Below, piece by piece: positions 1 to 5,396 of a stretch of 5,396 nucleotides of DNA. The notes beneath the pieces were generated by a model. That model made no database searches. It saw nothing but the letters and a program-made list of their open reading frames with translations, and was not told the origin of the DNA. The DNA is taken from contig JAAUYY010000145.1 in NCBI GenBank assembly GCA_014804865.1, positions 1 through 5,396 on the forward strand, read 5' to 3'. Numbering within the stretch: position 1 is the stretch's first letter; every line of letters begins with the position of its first letter. The position numbers were made by a program, and so were the translations under genes. This DNA is from Desulfovibrio sp. GTDB taxonomy: Bacteria > Desulfobacterota > Desulfovibrionia > Desulfovibrionales > Desulfovibrionaceae.

Positions 1-1
1 A

Positions 2-658
2 AGAGGGGGAAAGCCTCGCTCGCGACCTACCAACTCCCGTTTCAAACCCGAGCCTCGAAAATTCGCCAGGGATAACGACGCTAAACTCTCCAGAGTCGAT
101 GGGGAGAGAAAAGACGAACCCGAACTCGAGGAAGAACTCATTGAGAACGAAGGCGATTCGTCGATGATCTCTCCCGTCGAAGTCGATAAGGAGCTTCTGG
201 AAAAATCGGCGCGAGAAATCGTAAGCAAACTCTTGACGCCCATCGCCGGAAAAGAACTGGAGTTAAGCGTGGAAATTACGCCGGGGGCCGCGCGGGTAAA
301 GGCGCCCTGGGAAGGCGACGCGGGGTTGCTTATCGGTCGCGAAGGTCAAACTCTGGCGGCCGTTCAATATATCGCCTCGCGAATCCTGTCTCGAACGATG
401 AACGCGCCCTTGAAATTGCAAATCGATATTGGCGACTATCGCAGTCGTCAGGAAGACAAATTATGCGAGATCGCCCGCTCCCTCGCCGAAAAGGCTCAAA
501 GCCAGGGACGTCCTTTCTCCACGCGTCCGCTGTCGTCTTTTCATAGGCGGATCGTCCATTTATGCTTGCAGGATTTCGAAGATATCCAGACGCGAAGCTC
601 GGGCGACGGTCCTCTAAAAAAGGTGCTTATCTTTCCCAAAAAAAACGGGCGAAGTTAA
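2..658 (+). CDS. jag: Jag/KhpB RNA-binding protein, KH-R3H, 5' end missing
   Basis: The frame is open from the window edge, so the visible 218 residues are the C-terminal part; the ATG at 164 is internal, not the start. The first ~54 residues are a linker, Arg/Lys/Pro-rich and then strongly acidic (ELEEELIENEGD). Counting from the Met at 164, a KH domain follows at about residues 10-92, with the RNA-binding GxxG loop as GREG (58-61) and the family signature DIGDYRSRQEDKL (88-100). An R3H domain lies at about 95-160, with the Rxxx-H core as RRIVH (128-132) and the typical ending TRSSGDGPLKKVLIFPKK. The N-terminal Jag_N domain expected in full-length members would lie upstream. Jag/KhpB is a cytoplasmic RNA-binding protein, in Firmicutes paired with KhpA and usually encoded next to yidC. 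The stop codon abuts the mnmE start, suggesting co-translation. Family assignment is firm. Confidence 0.93.
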   Translation, partial: RGGKPRSRPTNSRFKPEPRKFARDNDAKLSRVDGERKDEPELEEELIENEGDSSMISPVEVDKELLEKSAREIVSKLLTPIAGKELELSVEITPGAARVKAPWEGDAGLLIGREGQTLAAVQYIASRILSRTMNAPLKLQIDIGDYRSRQEDKLCEIARSLAEKAQSQGRPFSTRPLSSFHRRIVHLCLQDFEDIQTRSSGDGPLKKVLIFPKKNGRS

Positions 659-2044
659 ATGTCAACTATCGCGGCGATCGCCACGCCTCGAGGGGCGGGC
701 GGAATCGGAGTTATTCGCGTATCCGGTCCGGACGCCTTGCGAATTCTTAAAGAGAGCGCGCGATTGACTCGCGAGCCGCGAGACAAGTTCGCTCCATGGA
801 AAATGCGTCATGCCATCGTCATGGACGAAAACGGCGAGCGTCTGGACGAGGTTTTAGCCGTTTATATGCCGGGGCCGCGTTCTTTTACTGGCGAGGACAT
901 AGCCGAAATTCATTGCCACGGGGGAGCGGCGCTTGTCGATCTGGTCTTGCGAGCGGTTCTTTCCCGCGGAGCCAGGCCCGCCGAACGCGGAGAATTTAGC
1001 AAGAGAGCTTTCCTTAACGGTCGCATAGACATAATTCAGGCCGAAGCGATAGCGGAATTAATCGCTTCTCCCTCTCGAGCGGTCGCGAGGGACAGCTTTA
1101 AACGATTGCGCGGTCATTTAGGCGAGAGAATCGCCGCGTTTCGCGCGAAAACGGACGAGTTGCGCGCCCTGGCGCAGGCGGGAGTCGATTTTCCGGATGA
1201 CGAAATCCCGTCTATTGAGAACGAAGAATTTATAACTCGTCTTGACTCGATCATTGACGACATCGAAGGGCTTTTAAGAGCGGCCGCCCGCTCGAACGCC
1301 TTGAGGACAGGAGCCTCCGTCATGCTCGCTGGCCCTGTAAACGCGGGCAAATCCAGCTTGCTGAACGCCCTTTCCTCGAAAAATCGCGCTCTCGTAACCG
1401 ACATCCCGGGCACGACGCGCGACTTCATCGAAGAAAATATTATTATTGACGATCTCCCCCTTCGCCTCCTCGATACGGCCGGCTTTCGCGACGACGCGGA
1501 TTCGACTGATCCAGTCGAATCTCTGGGAATTGAAAAAAGCCGCGAACTGGCTCGAGAAGAGGATTTAATTCTGCTGATTATCGATCTTTCGGCAAAAACT
1601 GACCCGGAGAAGTACGCGGCGCTCGATAAGGAGCTTCGCGCTCTCTCCGGTCGGGACAATATAATCGTAGTTTATAATAAGCTGGATCTTCTCCCGCCGG
1701 ACTTCCAGCCGCCGCAAGCCCTCGTCTCACGCCCCTCCATCGCTGTAAGCGCGAAGAGCGGAGAGAATATTGACGAACTCGCGACTCTGATCAAAAAGAC
1801 GATACTTGGCGATTTGGATCGCTCGGAAGACGAATTGGCTCCAAATTCGCGTCAGTCATTGGCGCTGACCCGCGCGAGAGACGAATTGGTCGCTTTGCGC
1901 GACGAAACGCTCCGCGATTTGACCTGGGATTGCCGTCTTTCCCGACTTGACGCCGCCTCGGAAGCTTTGGACGAAGTCGTCGGTCTCGCCGGTCGGGAAG
2001 AAATGCTTGACAAGATATTCTCTCAATTCTGCGTTGGGAAGTAG
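659..2044 (+). CDS. mnmE: tRNA uridine-5-carboxymethylaminomethyl(34) synthesis GTPase MnmE
   Basis: MnmE, with FAD-dependent MnmG, builds the (carboxymethyl)aminomethyl group on wobble U34 of certain tRNAs, using a 5,10-methylene-THF-derived carbon and GTP hydrolysis. The 461 residues match the family length (about 450-470). Visible parts are: an N-terminal tetrahydrofolate-binding domain (IAAIATPRGAGGIGVIRVSG, then TGEDIAEIHCHGG at 77-89); a helical domain (ERGEFSKRAFLNGRID at 109-124, DFPDDEIP at 177-184); and an inserted G domain with G1 GPVNAGKS (225-232), G2 GTTRD (251-255), G3 DTAG (272-275), G4 NKLD (340-343) and G5 SAK (364-366). The C-terminus is FCVGK with the conserved Cys458. G1 has its proline one position earlier than the usual GxPNxGKS, but the GKS is intact. 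The ATG follows the jag stop directly; I see no strong Shine-Dalgarno, consistent with coupling. The partner mnmG is not in the window. Confidence 0.98.
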   Translation: MSTIAAIATPRGAGGIGVIRVSGPDALRILKESARLTREPRDKFAPWKMRHAIVMDENGERLDEVLAVYMPGPRSFTGEDIAEIHCHGGAALVDLVLRAVLSRGARPAERGEFSKRAFLNGRIDIIQAEAIAELIASPSRAVARDSFKRLRGHLGERIAAFRAKTDELRALAQAGVDFPDDEIPSIENEEFITRLDSIIDDIEGLLRAAARSNALRTGASVMLAGPVNAGKSSLLNALSSKNRALVTDIPGTTRDFIEENIIIDDLPLRLLDTAGFRDDADSTDPVESLGIEKSRELAREEDLILLIIDLSAKTDPEKYAALDKELRALSGRDNIIVVYNKLDLLPPDFQPPQALVSRPSIAVSAKSGENIDELATLIKKTILGDLDRSEDELAPNSRQSLALTRARDELVALRDETLRDLTWDCRLSRLDAASEALDEVVGLAGREEMLDKIFSQFCVGK

Positions 2045-2662
2045 ATGGAAGACTCCCTTGACCGCTTAAGGCGCAAGCCGACCGCCGAGGAAATAAACGC
2101 CATGCCTCTCGTCCGTTTCGAAGGAGACGTGCGCGTGATACGCCGCGATTCCGAACTGCGCGAAGCCTTGACGGAATTAAGCGGAGAATCCATCCTGGGT
2201 TTTGACACAGAAACGCGTCCCACTTTCCAAAAAGGCAAAAAAAATTCCCCTTCTCTCATCCAGCTCGCTACTGAGCATAGTGCGTATCTGATCCAGCTTG
2301 GCTGGCTTCCGTTTGGCAAAGAATGCGCGGATCTTCTCGCGAATCCCGAAATAGTTAAAGTAGGCGCCGGAATTGGCGACGATATGCGTGTTCTCTCGGA
2401 AATATATCCCTTCGAGCCGCGAAATGTCGTCGATCTTGGGACTCTCGCGGAGCGGAGCAATTTTCAGAGTCGCGGTCTGCGCACCCTGGCCGCGAGTCTT
2501 TTCGGTTGGCGCATTTCCAAAGGCCCGCAATGTTCCAACTGGAGTCTGCGCGACCTTGCCCCAAAGCAAATCGCTTACGCGGCGACGGACGCCTGGATAA
2601 GCAGATTAATATATTTACGGATGCGCGAACTGGGATTTGACGAGCAGGAGTCAGGCGTTTGA
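2045..2662 (+). CDS. DEDDy-type 3'-5' exonuclease (RNase D/WRN exonuclease fold)
   Basis: This is a single-domain 205-residue exonuclease of the DnaQ-like superfamily. Motif I is FDTET with acidic pair D54/E56. Motif II is VGAGIGDDMRVL (106-117), where D113 is the likely metal ligand. Motif III is YAATD (178-182), giving the Tyr-xxx-Asp of the DEDDy class, preceded by the family block SNWSLRDLAPKQIAYAA. The HRDC domains of true RNase D are absent, so it is not a full rnd orthologue; it resembles the short '3'-5' exonuclease domain' proteins. The substrate (RNA or DNA) cannot be read from sequence; context with jag and mnmE hints at RNA. The ATG at 2045 directly follows the mnmE stop. A second in-frame ATG at 2102 has a better-placed GAGGAA (2087-2092), but the segment before it (EEINAMPLVRFEGD) looks like a conserved family N-terminus, so the longer form is kept. 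Nothing suggests inactivation. Confidence 0.9.
   Translation: MEDSLDRLRRKPTAEEINAMPLVRFEGDVRVIRRDSELREALTELSGESILGFDTETRPTFQKGKKNSPSLIQLATEHSAYLIQLGWLPFGKECADLLANPEIVKVGAGIGDDMRVLSEIYPFEPRNVVDLGTLAERSNFQSRGLRTLAASLFGWRISKGPQCSNWSLRDLAPKQIAYAATDAWISRLIYLRMRELGFDEQESGV
2646..2650 (+). promoter_or_regulatory. Shine-Dalgarno AGGAG that fixes a TTG start
   Basis: AGGAG lies inside the last codons of the exonuclease gene, with 8 bases between it and the TTG at 2659. It is the best ribosome binding site seen at any junction here. It supports a TTG start overlapping the upstream stop in TTGA; starting there also yields the complete N-terminal strand KIVFFSGGTAL expected of the family. Confidence 0.7.
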
Positions 2663-3798
2663 AGGCTGGCAAGATCGTATTTTTCAGCGGCGGCACAGCC
2701 TTGCGCCGACTCGCGCGAGCGCTTGCGACTGACTTGCCAAATACCGTCCATTTGGTAACAACCTTCGATTCGGGCGGAAGCTCGGCAATCTTGAGAAAGA
2801 CTTTCGCCATTCCCGCGGTGGGCGATATCCGCAATCGCCTTCTTTCCCTTGCGGATCCATCCTTCGCGACTCCGGAGATCATTAATCTTTGCGATTTCCG
2901 CATACCTACGAATATTTCTTTCGAAGAAGCCCGCGCCGAGCTTTCAAGCTTCTCGGGCTTCTCGCGCGAGCGCTGGCGAGATATACCGGACGCCGCCCGC
3001 GACGTTCTTTCGCGCTGTCTGCGTTTCTTCTTTCAACGTATGCCCGGCGATTTCGAGGCTCGCGGGGCTAACCTGGGAAATCTCTGCATCGCCGGCGCTT
3101 ATCTGGAGTTTAATCGCGACTTCATTTCGGCTATTAACCTTTTTGCGAAAGTTCTTCGCGCTCGCGGCACGGTTCTTCCCATAACGAGCGCCAATCTCCA
3201 TCTCGGCGCGCGGCTGAAAAACGGATCCACAATAGTCGGACAACATCTTTTTAAAAAACTTCCCGCGCCGGTCGCGTCGCTTTTTCTCACTGTGCACGAA
3301 TCGGTCGCCTCCCTGGAAAGCGAGCCGATTGACTGTTTCCCCGCCGTTTTTCCCGAATCCGAAGATTTCATACGCAGAGCGAAAGTCGTCGTCTATCCCA
3401 TGGGGAGCTTCTATTCGAGCATAGTCGCCAATCTGGTTCCCCAGGGAGTAGGCCGCGCTGTCGCCGAAACCGAGGCGGCGAAAATTTTTATCCCAAATAC
3501 CGGTTATGATCCCGAATTGCAGGGACTGACGATTCCCGAACAGGTCGAAGTCATATTGGACACCCTGCGCAAGGAAGCGCCAGAGGCCCCCGTCGGAAAA
3601 TTATTGGGATACGTTTTGATTGACAAAAAACGAGGAGCGTACCCTGGCTCTTTTACCTCGCGCATGGAAGACAAATTGCGCGAAATGGGTATTCGCTCGA
3701 TTGATCGGGAAATGGTTTATGAGAACGATCCCGGCAAACACGACCCGGAGGCTGTCTTGAACGTTCTCAAGGAATTCGCGGAAAGAAAACGAACATGA
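2659..3798 (+). CDS. CofD/YvcK-like protein (possible GAK-system CofD-related type)
   Basis: This 379-residue protein belongs to the superfamily of CofD (2-phospho-L-lactate transferase of F420 synthesis) and YvcK/GlmR. Family blocks in order are: FFSGGTAL (8-15), the nucleotide-binding loop; TTFDSGGSSAILR (34-46); VGDIRNRLL (54-62); RGANLGNLCIAGAYL (135-149), matching the family GNL motif; YPMGSFYSSIVANLVPQGV (246-264), equivalent to the GPGSxxTSIxP loop; and IPNTGYDPE (278-286). The all-intact blocks argue for a folded, ligand-binding protein. The style (SGGTALR, FDSGGSSA, IPNTGxDPE) fits, from memory, the CofD-related family annotated as part of the 'GAK system' in Desulfovibrio relatives, but no ATP-grasp or HprK-like kinase partner is in the window. 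No F420 genes are present, so a cofD label would be unsafe; a YvcK-like role in sugar-nucleotide or envelope control is only an alternative. TTG start, and ATGA overlap with the next gene. Confidence 0.82.
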   Translation: MKAGKIVFFSGGTALRRLARALATDLPNTVHLVTTFDSGGSSAILRKTFAIPAVGDIRNRLLSLADPSFATPEIINLCDFRIPTNISFEEARAELSSFSGFSRERWRDIPDAARDVLSRCLRFFFQRMPGDFEARGANLGNLCIAGAYLEFNRDFISAINLFAKVLRARGTVLPITSANLHLGARLKNGSTIVGQHLFKKLPAPVASLFLTVHESVASLESEPIDCFPAVFPESEDFIRRAKVVVYPMGSFYSSIVANLVPQGVGRAVAETEAAKIFIPNTGYDPELQGLTIPEQVEVILDTLRKEAPEAPVGKLLGYVLIDKKRGAYPGSFTSRMEDKLREMGIRSIDREMVYENDPGKHDPEAVLNVLKEFAERKRT

Positions 3799-4685
3799 GC
3801 GAAAAGGAGATCCCCGAAAGTCTCGTCGGCTCAAGATTGGACGACGCTCTGCTTCTATTCTTCCCAGAAATGGGACTGCGCGGGCGTCGTCGCGCGATAG
3901 CCGACGGTCGAGCGCTAGTGAACGGCAATCCCTGCCGAGCGGGACAAAAATTAAAAAAAGGCGACAGACTCGCCATTCTCCCGCTGCCCGCTTCGACCGC
4001 GCCGGAACCGCTTTTTATTGGGGAAAAAAACAATATTTACGTCTTCGACAAGCCGCCCGGCTTGCACACTCAGGAACTCGCGGGACGCGAGGGTTCGTCG
4101 CTCGAGGGATGGATAAAAAGCGCCTTAACTTTAGGCCGCGGAAAAACGCCGCCAAAACTTCTGCAAAGACTCGATTTTCGCTCCTCCGGTCTGATTATCG
4201 GATCCGACGACAGTTTTTGCGAAAAATTCCGGCGTATGGAAAACCGCGGGAGCTGTCGCAAATATTATTTAACGATTCTTACGGGAGAGCTCAAGACTCC
4301 GGCGATCGCCTCCCGCGCCCTTGATATTGACAACCGCCGCGCGACGCGAATCTTGAGCGGTCAAGCCGAACCCTTGCATATTACCGCGTTTACTCCTCTC
4401 GGGAGTTTCTCGAAGGCCGACGGTATTCGAACAGTCGCGATCTGCGAGATAAAGAAGGGGTTGCGACACCAGATCCGAGCGCACGCCGCGTCTATTGGAC
4501 ATCCGCTTTATGGAGACGGCAAGTACGGGGAGGCGCCCGAAGAGAGCTTTTATTTAAGACATTTTTGCCTGGAGACTCCAGAGTTCCAGATATTCCATTA
4601 TCCGGGGGATTTACCCGATAAAGATATGGAAAAATTTTTTCTTGAATTCGTCCGCGAAAAAAACTTTCAAACGACTCTTTTTTAA
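3795..4685 (+). CDS. RluA-family RNA pseudouridine synthase with S4 domain
   Basis: The product isomerises uridine to pseudouridine in rRNA or tRNA. The 296 residues have an N-terminal S4 RNA-binding domain (about 8-65; core SRLDDALLLFFPEMGLRGRR and ALVNG) and a catalytic domain from about 80. The catalytic Asp is D127 in QRLDFRSSGL (124-133); RluA, RluC and RluD usually have HRLD, so His is replaced by Gln here. Further family blocks are KYYLTILTGEL (156-166), GLRHQIRAHAASIGHPLYGD (222-241) and the end of the fold, FYLRHFCLETPEF. Length and domain order fit RluC/RluD-like enzymes, but the target site cannot be assigned, so no symbol is given. The ATG overlaps the previous stop (ATGA), with a modest GGAAAG (3780-3785) nine bases upstream. 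Its stop codon overlaps the stop of the converging gene. No truncation or frameshift is seen. Confidence 0.94.
   Translation: MSEKEIPESLVGSRLDDALLLFFPEMGLRGRRRAIADGRALVNGNPCRAGQKLKKGDRLAILPLPASTAPEPLFIGEKNNIYVFDKPPGLHTQELAGREGSSLEGWIKSALTLGRGKTPPKLLQRLDFRSSGLIIGSDDSFCEKFRRMENRGSCRKYYLTILTGELKTPAIASRALDIDNRRATRILSGQAEPLHITAFTPLGSFSKADGIRTVAICEIKKGLRHQIRAHAASIGHPLYGDGKYGEAPEESFYLRHFCLETPEFQIFHYPGDLPDKDMEKFFLEFVREKNFQTTLF
4682..4685. other. Convergent stop codons sharing TTAA
   Basis: The palindrome TTAA ends both converging genes: TAA at 4683-4685 on the + strand and TAA read from 4684-4682 on the - strand. There is no intergenic base between the two transcription units. I see no GC-rich hairpin with a T-run here, so transcripts probably run into each other or stop by a factor-dependent route (inference). 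Confidence 0.9.
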
Positions 4686-5182
4686 TCCTGAAGTCTTTCG
4701 CGCAATCTCGACGCGAGCGTCGCCAATCGCGGATCCTCGTCTCCTGAAACAATAAAGCCTGTTTCGCGTAAGCTCGCGAGTTTCCCCAAAAGTTCGAGCG
4801 CCCCTTCCGCGTCCTCGACCCAGACGTCAGTCGCCCCATGCAACATGAGCCCCGGACCTTCAAGAGGGCCGCGTATCCCCAGAATAGGCGTTCCCGACGC
4901 GGAAGCGATTCCCACTTCGACTCCTGCGTCCTGCCCCGATTCCCCATAATATACGAGTATATCGGCCTTAACACAGGCGTCGCGACAAAATTTGTAAACC
5001 TGCCCGCCTTCTTGATCCGTGTCCATCCAGATTCGCCTCTCCGCTGGCGTTAGGCCCGGAGGCGGCGTCGCCTTTTCAGTCCAGTCGAGAATCGTATAAC
5101 CCAGCCTCCTTAATTCGCGGCCAAACAGCCGCGCTCCATGCATATGTTTAAAGGAAGCCGCTATATAAATCTTCAGGTTCAT
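4682..5182 (-). CDS. Nucleoside 2-deoxyribosyltransferase-like protein
   Basis: The 166 residues form a compact Rossmann-like protein resembling the nucleoside 2-deoxyribosyltransferase superfamily (N-glycosidic bond exchange or hydrolysis). It opens with strand KIYIAASFKHMHGARL (4-19), typical of the fold's first strand and loop. It continues with GYTILDWTE (28-36), the KADILVYYGESGQDAGVEVG block (72-91), then GTPILGIRG (97-105). By analogy D74 and the Glu in GVEVG (E89) would be sugar-binding and nucleophilic residues, but spacing from D85 to E89 is shorter than in classical enzymes (DVGxxxE), so activity is unproven. The ATG at 5182 is chosen because the fold starts there. The frame stays open to a TTG at 5251, which would add 23 unconvincing residues and overlap the upstream gene. 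I see no good Shine-Dalgarno for either start. The gene lies 58 bases downstream of the partial gene on the same strand, so co-transcription is likely. Confidence 0.72.
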   Translation of the reverse strand: MNLKIYIAASFKHMHGARLFGRELRRLGYTILDWTEKATPPPGLTPAERRIWMDTDQEGGQVYKFCRDACVKADILVYYGESGQDAGVEVGIASASGTPILGIRGPLEGPGLMLHGATDVWVEDAEGALELLGKLASLRETGFIVSGDEDPRLATLASRLRERLQD

Positions 5183-5240
5183 GAGCGAATAATGGGAAAA
5201 AAGATTGCGAATCGAAGCGTAATCGCGTTGGAGGGCGGCA

Positions 5241-5396
5241 TTAGTATTCAAGTCCCGGGAGAGCTCTGACTCCGTTTTGAAAGTAATGCTTTAGAGATCT
5301 GGTTTCTGTCGCCAAATCGGCCAGATCTAGAACCCAGGGAGGGACGCGAGCGCCAGATAAGGCTAGATGCTCGGTCTCCGAGCCCTTGCGAGATAA
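5241..5396 (-). CDS. Unidentified protein, C-terminal 51 residues (5' end outside window)
   Basis: On the - strand a frame is open from the right edge to a TAA at 5243-5241. It encodes 51 residues with a natural protein composition: a charged start, then HLALSGARVPPWVLDLADLA and a close in SLKHYFQNGVRALPGLEY. The Pro-Pro-Trp turn, the hydrophobic-acidic helix and the aromatic ending look like the end of a folded globular domain rather than a chance frame. I do not recognise the family and give no function. It is too short and too close to the edge to carry its own start, so it is read as the 3' end of a longer gene. It precedes the deoxyribosyltransferase-like gene by 58 bases on the same strand. 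Support is the open frame, composition, and the fact that it accounts for the otherwise empty right end. Confidence 0.6.
   Translation of the reverse strand, partial: LSRKGSETEHLALSGARVPPWVLDLADLATETRSLKHYFQNGVRALPGLEY

Noticed and set aside
164..166. ATG at 164 as the start of the KH-R3H gene.
   Set aside because: The frame is open without stop to the window edge and the upstream charged linker is typical of Jag proteins, so this Met is internal.
1114..1659. Long open frame antisense to mnmE (181 residues).
   Set aside because: Ser/Arg-rich composition typical of a reverse-strand shadow of a GC-moderate gene; mnmE on the + strand has every family motif.
2355..2903. Open frame antisense across the exonuclease/CofD-like junction.
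   Set aside because: Arg/Ser-rich with no recognisable domain; both + strand genes there are well supported.
4653..4702. CGCGAAA / TTTCGCG inverted repeat spanning the convergent stops, considered as a bidirectional terminator.
   Set aside because: The arms are only 7 bases and the loop is 36 bases; that is easily chance and not a normal terminator shape.
4492..4974. Second - strand frame overlapping the rluA-type gene and the deoxyribosyltransferase-like gene.
   Set aside because: It crosses two supported genes in another frame and has shadow-like composition without motifs.
5183..5251. TTG at 5251 as the start of the deoxyribosyltransferase-like gene.
   Set aside because: The added 23 residues do not resemble the fold, there is no suitably spaced Shine-Dalgarno, and the start would overlap the upstream stop; the ATG at 5182 begins exactly at the first strand.
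5295..5328. Inverted repeat AGATCTGG / CCAGATCT with an 18-base loop, a possible operator or terminator.
   Set aside because: It lies inside the partial coding frame on the - strand, has no T-run, and half of each arm is the self-palindrome AGATCT.
5369..5383. Perfect hairpin GCTCGG-TCT-CCGAGC near the right edge.
   Set aside because: It is inside the same coding frame, has a tight loop and no following T-run on either strand; no tRNA or small-RNA fold could be built around it.

Overview
The window is protein-coding almost from end to end. It reads as a chromosomal housekeeping segment of a Gram-negative anaerobe-type bacterium, most likely Desulfobacterota of the Desulfovibrio kind. That placement is an inference from three things: the order jag-mnmE, the DEDDy exonuclease that follows mnmE, and a CofD-like protein of a type I associate with Desulfovibrio relatives. 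Base composition looks moderately GC-rich by eye (mid-50s percent) and even across the genes. I see no rRNA, tRNA, CRISPR array, insertion sequence or prophage gene.

Left block, + strand (2-4685): five genes lie head to tail with no intergenic DNA. They are the 3' part of jag/khpB (KH and R3H RNA-binding domains), mnmE (tRNA U34 modification GTPase), a DEDDy 3'-5' exonuclease of RNase D/WRN type, a CofD/YvcK-like protein, and an RluA-family RNA pseudouridine synthase. The four junctions are TAA|ATG, TAG|ATG, TTGA (4-base overlap) and ATGA (4-base overlap). This is the pattern of one transcript with coupled translation. Four of the five products have clear RNA-related or nuclease folds, so the theme is RNA modification and processing; the CofD-like protein is the odd member.

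Right block, - strand (5396-4682): two genes read towards the left block. At the right edge is the C-terminal part (51 residues plus stop) of a protein I do not recognise. It is followed after 58 bases by a small nucleoside 2-deoxyribosyltransferase-like protein. The stop codon of that gene and the stop codon of the pseudouridine synthase share the palindrome TTAA (4682-4685), so the two transcription units converge with a 4-base overlap and no room for an ordinary intergenic terminator.

No clearly new multi-gene system is visible. The points most worth a second look are the CofD-like gene inside an RNA-modification operon, the shortened active-site spacing in the deoxyribosyltransferase-like protein, and the unidentified C-terminus at the right edge.
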